From the NCBI GenBank assembly GCA_964388745.1, contig CAYMBP010000014.1, positions 1 to 42,740 on the forward strand: a stretch of DNA of 42,740 bases, in the 5' to 3' direction. The notes under the pieces were generated by a model. That model did no database searches. It saw only the letters and a program-made list of their open reading frames with translations, and was not told where the DNA came from. Source of the stretch: CAYMBP01 sp964388745 (GTDB lineage: Bacteria; Babelota; Babeliae; Babelales; RVW-14). The position numbers were made by a program, and so were the translations under genes. Shown here piece by piece: positions 1-8,384 of the stretch (the stretch's first letter is position 1; each line of letters begins with the position of its first letter).

Positions 1-259
1 CGATAGAGCAAGCTTTATATTAACCATGGTTTTTATTAACAATCAAGGAAAACCCTTTACATTTGAGGGAGTCTGCCATGGAAGGCTAATTAAACCCCCA
101 AAATCGTGCTTAAACCCTGCGTTACCATATGATGATTTTTTTATCCCTGACGGAGAGACAAGGACATGCGCAGAATTGCAATCTAACTTTAATGAACATG
201 CAGATATATTCTATCGAATTCGTGCACTTAAAAAGTTTCTTGAGTGGTATAGCAAATAG
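1..259 (+). CDS. rdgB: RdgB/HAM1 non-canonical purine NTP pyrophosphatase, C-terminal part (5' end outside window)
   Basis: This is the end of a gene that enters from the left edge. The frame is open from base 2 upstream of the first ATG at 26, and the residues before it (DRASFILT) fit the RdgB strand that leads into the substrate-site region, so the ATG is internal. Family features visible are the FEGVCHGRLI strand, a DDFFIPDG segment where most members have GYDP.F.P.G, then TCAEL and the YRIRALKKF helix in place of the usual SHRGRAL. Family role: hydrolyses dITP, XTP and related nucleotides to monophosphates to keep them out of DNA. The usual GYGYDP and SHR signatures have diverged, so activity is less certain than the fold. 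The next gene, ftsY, starts 57 bases downstream. Confidence 0.72.
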   Translation, partial: DRASFILTMVFINNQGKPFTFEGVCHGRLIKPPKSCLNPALPYDDFFIPDGETRTCAELQSNFNEHADIFYRIRALKKFLEWYSK

Positions 260-315
260 GGTATACTAAAATTTGTGTGTTAAGTCTCCAGCTGTATCCC
301 CAAAGGAATCTGTAC

Positions 316-1209
316 ATGTTCGGTTTTATTAAAGAAAAAATCCAAAAAGTTTATAATCAATTTACAAAGAAAATCTCCTCTCTCTTCACTCGCTCAAAGC
401 TTGATGACGAATTTATGGAAGAGCTTAAAAAACTTTTGATTAGTGCAGACACAGGAGCCTTAACAACTAAGCGCATCATTGATGATTTGAAAAGTCATAT
501 TCAAAATGAATCAATAAACAATATTGATGAGGCAAAAGAGCATCTTGAAAAGTTCCTGCTCTCATTACTTAGCTCTTTTGAACCTGCTGAGCCATTTCCT
601 TCTGTTATGATGCTTGTTGGTGTTAATGGAAGCGGTAAAACTACTTTTGCTGCAAAGTATGCCCAACTCCTTAAAAGTCAAGGTAAAAAGGTTATTCTTG
701 TTGCAGGAGACACATTTAGAGCTGCAGCTGTACAACAACTTGGAGAATGGGCAAAGCGTATTAACGTTACACTTTTTTCAGGAAAAGATGGGCAAGATCC
801 CGCATCTGTGGTCTTTGACGCATGTGCACACTTTAAAGAACACAACTTTGATCACTTAATCATTGACACAGCTGGGCGACTTCAGACTAAAGTAAATCTC
901 ATGAAAGAATTAGAAAAAATTAAACGCATTGTTGAACGTCAATTAGGTGGTTACTCAATTGATACCTGGCTTACTATTGATGCCATGATTGGTCAAAATT
1001 CTTTACAACAAGCAAAAATCTTTTATGAAGCAACAAAGGTTAATGGTCTTATTTTAACTAAGTTTGATGGCACAGGCAAAGGTGGTGCAGTATTTAGTAT
1101 TACCCATGAGCTAGGAGTTCCTATCATATACGTAACATTCGGTGAAGGAGTAAATGATATCAAAGTATTTGACTCTTCAGAGTACGTAGCAGAATTATTT
1201 CATGAATAA
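316..1209 (+). CDS. ftsY: Signal recognition particle receptor FtsY
   Basis: SRP-receptor GTPase that brings ribosomes making membrane proteins to the SecYEG channel. The protein is 297 residues: a short N-terminal stretch, a helical N domain (about 25-90) and a GTPase G domain. Motifs seen: P-loop GVNGSGKTT (about 102-110), DTFRAAA, DTAGR, the TKFDGTGKGG guanine-specificity segment, and a C-terminal GEGVNDIKVFD. It lacks the long acidic A domain of E. coli FtsY, as many bacterial forms do. Start: a GTG at 277 is in frame, but the ATG at 316 follows an AAGGA ribosome site at 303-307 and gives the typical MFGF opening, so 316 is preferred. Confidence 0.95.
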   Translation: MFGFIKEKIQKVYNQFTKKISSLFTRSKLDDEFMEELKKLLISADTGALTTKRIIDDLKSHIQNESINNIDEAKEHLEKFLLSLLSSFEPAEPFPSVMMLVGVNGSGKTTFAAKYAQLLKSQGKKVILVAGDTFRAAAVQQLGEWAKRINVTLFSGKDGQDPASVVFDACAHFKEHNFDHLIIDTAGRLQTKVNLMKELEKIKRIVERQLGGYSIDTWLTIDAMIGQNSLQQAKIFYEATKVNGLILTKFDGTGKGGAVFSITHELGVPIIYVTFGEGVNDIKVFDSSEYVAELFHE

Positions 1210-1231
1210 GTAATGACAGGAAGGAGCCGCA

Positions 1232-1924
1232 ATGAAAAAACAAATAGTGATTAGCGCAATCATTATTTTTGGCTTGAGCTATGAATATAGCACCCTTCAC
1301 GGTGAACATGATGCCTCAATTAATGCAGATACCCCAGCCAGACAATGGACTCTTTTTTCTCCTGCGCTCAAACGACTTGGCACTCGATGCAAAAAAGCAT
1401 TTATAAAAATTAGTCCAGACCAACTTACTAAATCACCCCAAAAAAATATTATAATAAAGCCAATCTCTGAATTTTCTAATAAGAGCCCTAAGTTCAAAAT
1501 AGTTAATCATCCAAATGGTGCTCAAATTATTAAAGGAATAGCTCAAAATGCTGAAAAAAATCCAATGGTACGAGAAAAAATATACCAAGATTGTGGCTCA
1601 CTCATATGGGGTAAACAAGAACATCTTATTTTAAAACTTGAGGATGCACAAAAAATATCTGATCACTCTGCACTTATGACTCTTCAAACCATTCTCTCTG
1701 AAAAATATGATAATGAAAAAAGCCCAATAACGCGTTTTGGATTTGAGATCTACCTTGAACGAACCCTAATCGAAAAAGATTATGAAATGCTCTTCAATCA
1801 CCAACATTTACTTACAGAAGAAGAATACAGTCAATTAAAACTATACCTAGAGCATTATTTGAGTGTGTTAACCCAATTAGATACAATTGTTAATATTATT
1901 ATTATGGGTCATACTATTGCATGA
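1232..1924 (+). CDS. Secreted protein of unknown function, translationally coupled to prmC
   Basis: A 230-residue protein with an N-terminal signal peptide (MKKQ, then a hydrophobic run to about residue 16, with likely cleavage before EHDAS near 25). The mature part is mixed charged/polar with no motif I recognise. A mainly helical second half (about 150-220) ends in a hydrophobic tail, TIVNIIIMG. A strong AGGAAGG ribosome site lies at 1219-1225, 22 bases after ftsY. Its stop overlaps the prmC start by four bases (ATGA at 1921-1924), which implies coupled translation. The link to prmC is probably only transcriptional. Confidence 0.8.
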   Translation: MKKQIVISAIIIFGLSYEYSTLHGEHDASINADTPARQWTLFSPALKRLGTRCKKAFIKISPDQLTKSPQKNIIIKPISEFSNKSPKFKIVNHPNGAQIIKGIAQNAEKNPMVREKIYQDCGSLIWGKQEHLILKLEDAQKISDHSALMTLQTILSEKYDNEKSPITRFGFEIYLERTLIEKDYEMLFNHQHLLTEEEYSQLKLYLEHYLSVLTQLDTIVNIIIMGHTIA

Positions 1925-2787
1925 TAGATAATACCCTTAATCAGACAATCTCAAACATAAAAAAAAGAGGAGTGCCAGAACATGAATGCTGGCGCCTTCT
2001 TTCTTTAATTACAAACCAGAGCCATACAGAACTCATCTTAAACAAGAACTTCAGTCTAAATGATCAACAACAACTTCTGTTAGATGACTTTATTCATCAA
2101 CTTACCATTGAGAATAAACCGATTCAGTATATTGAAGGAATTGTTGATTTTTGTGGCCTTTCCTTGTATGTTGAACCACCCATACTTATTCCTCGACCTG
2201 AAACAGAAGAATGGACAAACTGGCTTATCAAAAAACTGCACAAAAAAAAAGAATTTCCCCTTACCCTGCTTGATATGTGCACAGGATCAGGATGCATTGG
2301 TCTATCTATTGCATACCATTGCCCATGGATAACAGTCGTAGGAGCTGACCATAACCCCCAAGCACTCTCTCTTGCACAGCGTAACAAAAAAAAACTAAAC
2401 CTCTCAAATATATCCTTTACAATGTCAAGCTTTTTTGACAATTTGAAAAACAAAAAATTTGATTGTATTGTTGCAAACCCACCATATATAACTAATGAAG
2501 AATACAAAACCCTTGATCCAAGAGTTAAGTTATGGGAAGATAAGACAGCTCTTGTTACTCCAGAAAAAGGTGTTTATAGCTATTCAAAAATATTTACGGG
2601 GGCACTTCATCACTTAGAAGAAAAAAGTCCATTAGGAAGCAATTTTCCTCGCATTATTGTTGAACTAGGAACTCAAAGCGACCTAGTTGCAGATTGCTTT
2701 GAAAAAATTATAGGGACAACATATAAAATCTTTAGTGATGAACAAGGAGCCTTGCGTTGGTTGGCTGGAAGGTATTTGACAAAGTGA
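1921..2787 (+). CDS. prmC: Peptide chain release factor N5-glutamine methyltransferase PrmC (HemK)
   Basis: Family role: methylates the glutamine of the GGQ motif in release factors RF1 and RF2 using S-adenosylmethionine, which speeds termination. The 288-residue length is normal. An N-terminal helical domain (about 1-90) precedes the Rossmann-type methyltransferase domain. Seen in the sequence: IPRPETEEW before the domain, the SAM-binding loop LDMCTGSGCIGLSIA, an acidic residue after the second strand (VVGADHN), and the catalytic NPPY near residue 186 followed by ITNEEY. The start overlaps the preceding stop as ATGA. The gene ends a three-gene plus-strand run with ftsY. Confidence 0.93.
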   Translation: MIDNTLNQTISNIKKRGVPEHECWRLLSLITNQSHTELILNKNFSLNDQQQLLLDDFIHQLTIENKPIQYIEGIVDFCGLSLYVEPPILIPRPETEEWTNWLIKKLHKKKEFPLTLLDMCTGSGCIGLSIAYHCPWITVVGADHNPQALSLAQRNKKKLNLSNISFTMSSFFDNLKNKKFDCIVANPPYITNEEYKTLDPRVKLWEDKTALVTPEKGVYSYSKIFTGALHHLEEKSPLGSNFPRIIVELGTQSDLVADCFEKIIGTTYKIFSDEQGALRWLAGRYLTK

Positions 2788-2910
2788 ATACTTTCTTATA
2801 AGTTCATAAAGCAATAAGCCTTCTTAGAAAGAATAATCATAGTTTTTATTATGTTAATATTTTTAAAAGACAATACTAGTCACCAATCGTGACAGCTTGA
2901 AAGGATTATT

Positions 2911-3345
2911 ATGATGAATAAGGGTCGCTTACTTATCCTCTATTCTCTCTTTAGCTCATTAAGTTTTGGGTTATCGCATGCAAAAGTATGTGATAATAAT
3001 AAAACAAAAAAATCAGTCATTAATAATGCAATAAAAGAAATTAAACAAGATGTTAATGATAAATCGGGTATTTTCACTATCTGCTGCACTTACAAAATAT
3101 TTGATGGTCAGCCCATTTTGAGCACAAAGCGTATTCACTATTCTCAATATCGTAAAAAATCTGATTTCGTTGAATTTGATATTCCTCAGAATTTCGCAAA
3201 AAAAACTCCAGATAAAATAATGGAAATCACTTACAAGAAACCTAAAAAAAACCAATTTTTATCACTTGTTCACAGGCACCCTATAAAAAAAAATAAACGC
3301 CTTTGCTACGAAAAAGTTTCTATTCCCAGAAATTATTTCATTTAA
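2911..3345 (+). CDS. Small secreted basic protein of unknown function
   Basis: A 144-residue protein with a signal peptide of about 24 residues (MMNKGRLLILYSLFSSLSFGLSHA, cleaved before KVCDN). The mature part is rich in lysine, contains a CC pair in the segment FTICCTYKIF, and looks like a small beta-rich fold. No family recognised. Two ATG codons are adjacent at 2911 and 2914; an AAAGGA site at 2900-2905 serves either. It stands alone between prmC and sppA, with gaps of about 120 and 50 bases. Confidence 0.7.
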   Translation: MMNKGRLLILYSLFSSLSFGLSHAKVCDNNKTKKSVINNAIKEIKQDVNDKSGIFTICCTYKIFDGQPILSTKRIHYSQYRKKSDFVEFDIPQNFAKKTPDKIMEITYKKPKKNQFLSLVHRHPIKKNKRLCYEKVSIPRNYFI

Positions 3346-3394
3346 TTAAACAATAAACGTTTTATCCTCTTTATCTTTTGGAAAAAGGACCTTC

Positions 3395-4345
3395 ATGAGC
3401 AATGATCAACCTTCAACACGTAGCGGAAATTTTTTTAAAATAGTCAAAAATCTTTTTTGGCTCTTTTTGTTTCTTCAATTTTTACCTATTTTTTTTACTA
3501 ATATGAAGAACTCTTTTCATGAGATGACATTCCCTAAAGAGAAAATTGGATATCTCTCACTTTCGGGAATTATTTGTGATTCTATGTTTTTAAGTCAACG
3601 CATTCGTGATTTTGAAGAAGATGAAAGCATTAAAGGTATTTTAATCAAGTGTAACTCTGGTGGTGGTTGCTCTGGAAGTAGCCAAGCCCTTTATTCAGAG
3701 CTCAAGCGATGTAAGAAACCAATTGTCTTTTTTGTTGAAAATGTTTGCGCGTCAGGTGCTTACTATATTGCCCTTGCTGCAGATGAAATTATTGCTAATC
3801 CAAGCTCTACAATTGGAAGTATTGGTGTTACATTACGCCTTCCTGACGTGAAAGGGCTAATGGAAAACTGGAATGTTAATGTTAACTTTGTTAATGCAGG
3901 TGCCTATAAAAGTGTTGGTACACCAACTGAACACCTTAGTGCAGAGCATAGAGCATACTTGCAAAATTTAGTAGATGATACTTATCAGCAATTTGCAGAA
4001 GATGTTGCCAATGAACGCTCTCTGAAAATTGAAGAAAAAGAAAAATGGGCAGATGGAAAAGTCTTTACAGGAAAACAAGCTCTTGAGTTAGATTTAATTG
4101 ACTCTTTAGGCTCATTTAGTGATGCCATAGATTCAATTAAAAGCCTTGCCCACATAGAAGGAGAAATTAAATTGGTTATACCAAAAAAACCATCCCCTTT
4201 GATTGCTGCACTTAGCGGACAAGACTATGAACAATTTGATGGTGAAGAGATGGGTAGCTCGCTTGGAAAGCTTATGAGTAATGTATACTCTTCATTTTTG
4301 AACCATCAAACATCAGTCAATAATCGTTTTATAAATATTTCATAA
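3395..4345 (+). CDS. sppA: Signal peptide peptidase SppA, short form (peptidase S49)
   Basis: Membrane-anchored serine protease of family S49 that degrades cleaved signal peptides. The 316-residue length matches the short, single-domain form. One transmembrane segment lies at about 17-36 (LFWLFLFLQFLPIFF), followed by the catalytic domain. The likely Ser-Lys dyad is S120 in CASGAYY and K172 in NAGAYKSVGTP; the 52-residue spacing equals that between the catalytic Ser and Lys of Bacillus SppA. The GSIGV loop follows the active site. The ribosome site GGAAAAAGGA is just upstream. A strong terminator follows at 4381. With so many exported proteins in the window, a signal peptide remnant protease fits the context. 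Confidence 0.93.
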   Translation: MSNDQPSTRSGNFFKIVKNLFWLFLFLQFLPIFFTNMKNSFHEMTFPKEKIGYLSLSGIICDSMFLSQRIRDFEEDESIKGILIKCNSGGGCSGSSQALYSELKRCKKPIVFFVENVCASGAYYIALAADEIIANPSSTIGSIGVTLRLPDVKGLMENWNVNVNFVNAGAYKSVGTPTEHLSAEHRAYLQNLVDDTYQQFAEDVANERSLKIEEKEKWADGKVFTGKQALELDLIDSLGSFSDAIDSIKSLAHIEGEIKLVIPKKPSPLIAALSGQDYEQFDGEEMGSSLGKLMSNVYSSFLNHQTSVNNRFINIS

Positions 4346-4380
4346 AAATTCATCAAAAATAGAAGTAAGAAATTTTTAAT

Positions 4381-4412
4381 ATTCCGGGCACGTTTGCCCG
4401 GAATGTTTTTTT
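4381..4412 (+). terminator. Rho-independent terminator after sppA
   Basis: A perfect 10-bp inverted repeat (ATTCCGGGCA at 4381-4390 and TGCCCGGAAT at 4395-4404) closes on a CGTT loop and is followed by GTTTTTTT. It lies 36 bases past the sppA stop and faces the convergent birA gene. The GC-rich stem stands out in this AT-rich DNA. Confidence 0.93.
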
Positions 4413-4433
4413 CAAAGGAAACTGTTTCTTATG

Positions 4434-4505
4434 GCTAAGCAGACTTAATCTGATATGGTCTGTTTTCTTAAGAGCATTACTCTTGGATTCATAAAATGAA
4501 TCATG
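4434..4505. repeat. Dispersed repeat family, copy A
   Basis: Starts with GCTAAGCAGACTTAA (4434-4448), identical over 15 bases to copy C at 21421-21435. About 45 bases later it has TGGATTCATAAAATGAATCAT (roughly 4484-4504), whose palindromic ATTCAT-AAA-ATGAAT core is related to the palindrome at 32541-32561. It fills the gap between convergent sppA and birA, after the terminator. Confidence 0.6.
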
Positions 4506-4524
4506 CCCCCAATATTGATACAGA

Positions 4525-5316
4525 CTAAATCACTCCTTGCTCTACTTCTTCTTTTTCAAAAATAATTGACTCAACAGCATGAAAAGGCAATATCTGATAC
4601 GGATGCATTTCTCGTGCAATAATTGCATCACCGTTTGGCATTACCTGTTGTAAACGAGCACTAAACGTATTTCCTTCAGCATCATGGATAGTCATTGTTT
4701 TGCCTATTAATACAAGGCTCTTTCGCCAATCACGATAAAGCTCTTGAAATTTTTCTTCTTGCCATTGAATATAACGCATATCAAGTGATGTTAATAAACT
4801 ATAATAGAGCTCTCGCATTTGAATACTTTTTCCTGTAATCATTTGAAGACTTGTTGCCAAGTCAAACAGCTCATCATCTTGGGTAAACAGTGTATTCACA
4901 TTTAAGGCAAAACCCATCACAATTCCAAGCAATTGTTCTCCCTGCCAAATAGGATGCATTAATATTCCCCCAAGCTTTTTTCCGTCATAGAAAAAATCAT
5001 TTGGCCACTTTATACCTACACCATACTCAAGTAATGGATTCAGAATACCAAGCGTCATAGCAATCGTTAATTGGTTGAGTCGAACAGCAATATCATCAGC
5101 AAGAATAGAGTTAATGCTTTTTGGCTTTAGAACAGCTGTTACACACAATTGACCATCCTTTTGCGTCCATGAACGGCCTTGTCTTCCTTGTGCCTCTTCA
5201 AGCCTATTTGCAATAAATAGTGCTCCATCAGGTGCTGTTTTTATATGATCGCGAGCCCACTTCATGCTATTTGCAATAACATCTGCTCGATATAACTGAG
5301 AACCAAAAATTTTCAC
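4525..5316 (-). CDS. birA: Biotin-[acetyl-CoA-carboxylase] ligase BirA, without DNA-binding domain
   Basis: Joins biotin, through biotinyl-AMP, to the lysine of biotin carrier protein. The 263-residue protein has the ligase core from the first residues, so it is the class I form with no N-terminal helix-turn-helix and should not repress transcription. Motifs: GRQGRSW (44-50, the biotinyl-AMP loop), KWPND (103-107), DGKKLGGIL with the expected lysine near 114, and GFALNVN, followed by the small C-terminal domain. It starts 3 bases after the smpB stop, in the DUF2062-smpB-birA run. Confidence 0.92.
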   Translation of the reverse strand: MKIFGSQLYRADVIANSMKWARDHIKTAPDGALFIANRLEEAQGRQGRSWTQKDGQLCVTAVLKPKSINSILADDIAVRLNQLTIAMTLGILNPLLEYGVGIKWPNDFFYDGKKLGGILMHPIWQGEQLLGIVMGFALNVNTLFTQDDELFDLATSLQMITGKSIQMRELYYSLLTSLDMRYIQWQEEKFQELYRDWRKSLVLIGKTMTIHDAEGNTFSARLQQVMPNGDAIIAREMHPYQILPFHAVESIIFEKEEVEQGVI

Positions 5317-5318
5317 AG

Positions 5319-5765
5319 TTATCGCCTTTTTATTTCGCGAGCAGTCTCTCGTGCAATATCTCGCTCTTTAATTAAATGCCTCTTATCTCGAGCCTTGCGA
5401 TGTTTAGCAAGACCGAGCAAAACTTTAACCTTACCTCGTGAATTTATATAAACTTGCAATGGCACTAGGGTATATCCTTTTCGTGCAACTGAACCTACAA
5501 GCTTATTAATCTCTTTACGATTTAGAAGAAGCTTGCGAGTCTGCCTACTGATATCTTTTTTAAGGTATGCATGAGAGTACGGAGCAATGTAACAATTAAC
5601 AAGAAAAATCTCATTACGAGTCACAGTTGCAAAAGATTCTTCAATTGAAATCTGCTTGCTTCGAACAGATTTAACTTCATCACCTTTCAAGACAATACCA
5701 GCTTCAATCGTTTCGGCAATCTCATAATCAAAATACGCTTTTTTATTTTTAGTAATAATGTTCAT
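5319..5765 (-). CDS. smpB: SsrA-binding protein SmpB
   Basis: Binds tmRNA and guides it to stalled ribosomes for trans-translation. The length of 148 residues is normal. Family signatures: KAYFDYEIAETIEAGIVL, GDEVKSVRS, the GYTLVPLQVY strand with KVKVLLGLAKHRKARDKR, and a basic C-terminal tail ending in EIKRR that inserts into the mRNA channel. It overlaps the end of the DUF2062 gene by four bases (ATGA in minus-strand reading at 5762-5765). The tmRNA gene itself was not seen in this window. Confidence 0.96.
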   Translation of the reverse strand: MNIITKNKKAYFDYEIAETIEAGIVLKGDEVKSVRSKQISIEESFATVTRNEIFLVNCYIAPYSHAYLKKDISRQTRKLLLNRKEINKLVGSVARKGYTLVPLQVYINSRGKVKVLLGLAKHRKARDKRHLIKERDIARETAREIKRR

Positions 5766-6208
5766 GATGGAGAAAAATTATGGGGTGCTATTTTTCCAAA
5801 TACTAAGAGAAAAATTGGATAACTTAAAACTCCTGCTAGGATACCAAGAAGATTGCCTCCTATCAAGAAAGACCAGAGGCAAATAGACCCACTTCCAAAA
5901 ATACGAGCAAGCGAAATCTGAAAATTTGGCTCTATCCCTAAAAAAGTATGAATCAACCAATAACCAAATGCATAATCAAAAGAGAAAAAAGGAATTGCAG
6001 TACAAGGATTATTAATTGATGTTGTTAAAAAAAGAACTGGAAAATTCAATTTGAATACATACTTAAAAAAAAGCATCATCACTGTATGTCCAGCAGGAAA
6101 AGGAGAAAAAGCTATATAAAACCCAATAGCTGCTGATTGTGCAAGTTTATGGGCTGTCCAACCATCTATGAAAGCCTTTTTTACAATAGAGTGCATTTTT
6201 TTATACAC
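5762..6208 (-). CDS. DUF2062 family inner-membrane protein
   Basis: A membrane protein with three or four hydrophobic helices and the DUF2062 pattern: AIGFYIAFSPFPAGHTVMM, then a conserved small-polar stretch TTSINNPCTAIPFFSFDYAFG, and a last pair of helices. Members are widespread and their molecular role is unknown; some sit beside lipid or glycan genes. Start choice: an ATG at 6313 would overlap the divergent gene and has no ribosome site. GTG at 6208 follows an AGAAGAGAG sequence at good distance and gives a compact N terminus; ATG at 6196 is the other option. First gene of the run with smpB and birA. Confidence 0.75.
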   Translation of the reverse strand: MYKKMHSIVKKAFIDGWTAHKLAQSAAIGFYIAFSPFPAGHTVMMLFFKYVFKLNFPVLFLTTSINNPCTAIPFFSFDYAFGYWLIHTFLGIEPNFQISLARIFGSGSICLWSFLIGGNLLGILAGVLSYPIFLLVFGKIAPHNFSPS

Positions 6209-6304
6209 AATTTTTCTCTCTTCTTTAAAAAGACAAACAAATACGCTAGGCTCTTTAGGGTTATAACAGCAAAAACGTTTTACCTTGTAGAAGGAATACC
6301 TCTT

Positions 6305-6958
6305 ATGAAGCAAAAAATAAATATTCTTTTAATCATATTTCAAGCAACCCTGTTTATCAGTAATTATGCACAAAATGCAACCACATCAAGTATTCAACAA
6401 GAAATACCTTTGCTTCAAGGTAATATACGATTTCGCAATCAAAACTCTCCTATTCCTGAATATACCATCTTGTTTAGAGGAAGCCAAACGAGCAGTACTC
6501 CAGAAGGATTATTTAACTTACCACTCGACCCTTTAGAAAATATCTCTCAGTTATCGCTTATTTTTGTTAAGCGAATTAAATATAATTTTGAAACAACCAA
6601 CACAATACAAAGCATATCTGTTCCAGAAAATGAACCTTATCTGTTTTATCGCATAACAGATAAAGATGATAAGTTGGATATTAAACAAGATAAACTATCT
6701 GAACAAAAAAATATTATTCCAGATGATGCTCTTATCATTTCAATTAATCCCAAATACCTTGAAAAGATTGAACCATGGAATATTAATCTTCCTACTCATA
6801 TCAAAAAACTTCCAAGCATTATACTCTCTGATAATACAAAACAACAGAAAGCATCAACTAAATCTCTTTTATATGGACTTGATTCTAAGGTTTTTCATGA
6901 AGCCAAAATTCATTCATACAAGCTAGACTCCAAAGTCAAAGTCTCGTTGGTTAAATAA
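6305..6958 (+). CDS. Secreted protein with possible carboxypeptidase-regulatory-like beta domain
   Basis: A 217-residue exported protein. The signal peptide covers MKQKINILLIIFQATLFISNYA, with cleavage near QNATT. Residues about 35-75 (GNIRFRNQNSPIPEYTILF, then a threonine/serine turn, PEGLFNLPLD) resemble the small Ig-like fold of carboxypeptidase-regulatory domains; this is a pattern match only. The rest is unrecognised, with DSK repeated near the C terminus. The frame is open back to 6137, but ATG at 6305 has an AGAAGGA ribosome site at 6289-6295 and starts the signal peptide. It is divergent from the DUF2062 gene and 31 bases before the next exported protein. Confidence 0.72.
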   Translation: MKQKINILLIIFQATLFISNYAQNATTSSIQQEIPLLQGNIRFRNQNSPIPEYTILFRGSQTSSTPEGLFNLPLDPLENISQLSLIFVKRIKYNFETTNTIQSISVPENEPYLFYRITDKDDKLDIKQDKLSEQKNIIPDDALIISINPKYLEKIEPWNINLPTHIKKLPSIILSDNTKQQKASTKSLLYGLDSKVFHEAKIHSYKLDSKVKVSLVK

Positions 6959-6989
6959 TCAAAATTTCTTGCTAATGAGGATGATAGAT

Positions 6990-8351
6990 ATGATGAATAA
7001 TAAAAAAATGCTCCACATCTTTTTATGCTTATCTTACTGGTCTATTTTTTATTCGTCATTATCAGGCTGTTTTGATGAAGCTTTATTCAAGACATTACTT
7101 GAAAAATTTCATACCTTTGATCCTACACAAGATAAATCTAATCTTTCCATTCCCGAAATAGAAAATTGTTCAGATATCCTCAAAGCACTCTTCATTCGTC
7201 ATCAATGGAAATACCTCCACACCTTCTGTCACCCAAAAGAGCCTTCAATTATTCTTACAATAAAGAGACAAAACAGTGATTATTGCCTTCCAAGAATTAG
7301 ACAATTGCTTTATATAAAACAAGAGTTGCCTCTCTATCAAAGGACTCTCAATATGCATTCTGATATCCCCCCCCAAAGCCATATTTATTTATACGATGAA
7401 AAAAACAATCTTATTGGTACAACAAATACTCAAAAAAATCATATATCTCCAATAAAAATCAATCCTTTTCTTTGTTATCATCATATTCCCTGGGGGACTA
7501 AAGGAGTAATGACTTTTAATAATTGCTCTATAGAAAATATAGAAAGTCTTAAGGCTACAGCTATGTATGACAATGCTTTTATTATGGCAATATCTAATGA
7601 TAATACAAACACCACTCTCTGTTCATTATCTCAACCTTTTTATAGAGCCACATCAAATAATAACAATCATAGCCACAACAATTTCCTCCAACAAGAAATC
7701 ATCAGCGACTCCTCCCATGAACCAAAATCATTAATAACAATCCCAGACTTAGCCTCTTGTTTATACATGGCAAATGATTCTGTCGTATATATTGGTACAA
7801 GTAATGGTCGAGTTAAATGTCTTAATCTTTTATCGAATAGCATATCAATCGATTTGCGATTAAGCCAATTACCTATTACTTCAATAGTAGGGAAAAAAGA
7901 TGCAAATATTATTTCATGGATTGAAAATTATAACCAGCTTATTATATGGAAAGATCAAAAAAATCACTACATAACACATAAACACTTTAAGCATGCCTGC
8001 ATACTCTCTCTTGATATACACCCAACATTGCCTCTTTTAGTCGTTGGAACAAGCAACCAAAAAATCTTAATTTATGATTATCAAGCACAAGAGTTTTACA
8101 AAAAACAACACGGTCATTTTGCAGGATTTGATTATAATGGCTCTCTTATTGTTATTGACAAGCCAACAGAAGAAGAAATAATTGTCAAGCGGCACCAATT
8201 CTCTGATTTTTCAAAATACTCCATTGAACAATTAATGTTATTTGCTAAAATAAAAGCCTCAAAACTATCTTCAAAGCAGCTTTCTTCTTATTGGAAAGAA
8301 CAGTATAAAGAACTTCGCAGAAGCATTTCACGAAAACCAGCACAATCATAA
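6990..8351 (+). CDS. Secreted WD40-like beta-propeller protein
   Basis: A 453-residue protein with an N-terminal signal peptide (MMNNKKMLHIFLCLSYW, cleaved near the SGCFDE segment). The N-terminal half is helical and unrecognised. The second half shows propeller-like repeats: VVYIGTSNGRVKCLNL, ANIISWIENYNQLIIWKDQ, and ACILSLDIHPTLPLLVVGT with ILIYDYQAQEFY. These are typical WD40-style blades, too few here for a complete propeller. A TTG at 6969 is in frame, but a GAGGA site at 6977-6981 points to the ATG at 6990. A run of eight C at 7367-7374 lies in the coding region. The role is unknown; propellers usually bind proteins. Confidence 0.7.
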   Translation: MMNNKKMLHIFLCLSYWSIFYSSLSGCFDEALFKTLLEKFHTFDPTQDKSNLSIPEIENCSDILKALFIRHQWKYLHTFCHPKEPSIILTIKRQNSDYCLPRIRQLLYIKQELPLYQRTLNMHSDIPPQSHIYLYDEKNNLIGTTNTQKNHISPIKINPFLCYHHIPWGTKGVMTFNNCSIENIESLKATAMYDNAFIMAISNDNTNTTLCSLSQPFYRATSNNNNHSHNNFLQQEIISDSSHEPKSLITIPDLASCLYMANDSVVYIGTSNGRVKCLNLLSNSISIDLRLSQLPITSIVGKKDANIISWIENYNQLIIWKDQKNHYITHKHFKHACILSLDIHPTLPLLVVGTSNQKILIYDYQAQEFYKKQHGHFAGFDYNGSLIVIDKPTEEEIIVKRHQFSDFSKYSIEQLMLFAKIKASKLSSKQLSSYWKEQYKELRRSISRKPAQS

Positions 8352-8384
8352 AATCAATAAAAAATTGACGAGAAAGGAACATAT

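Noticed and set aside
2124..2507. Minus-strand open frame of 127 codons opposite prmC
   Set aside because: Entirely within the clear prmC coding region, no ribosome site and no recognisable protein features.
2795..2835. Weak hairpin after prmC (CTTTCT and AGAAAG)
   Set aside because: The stem is only about 6 bp with a long loop and no U-tract, so it does not support a terminator call.
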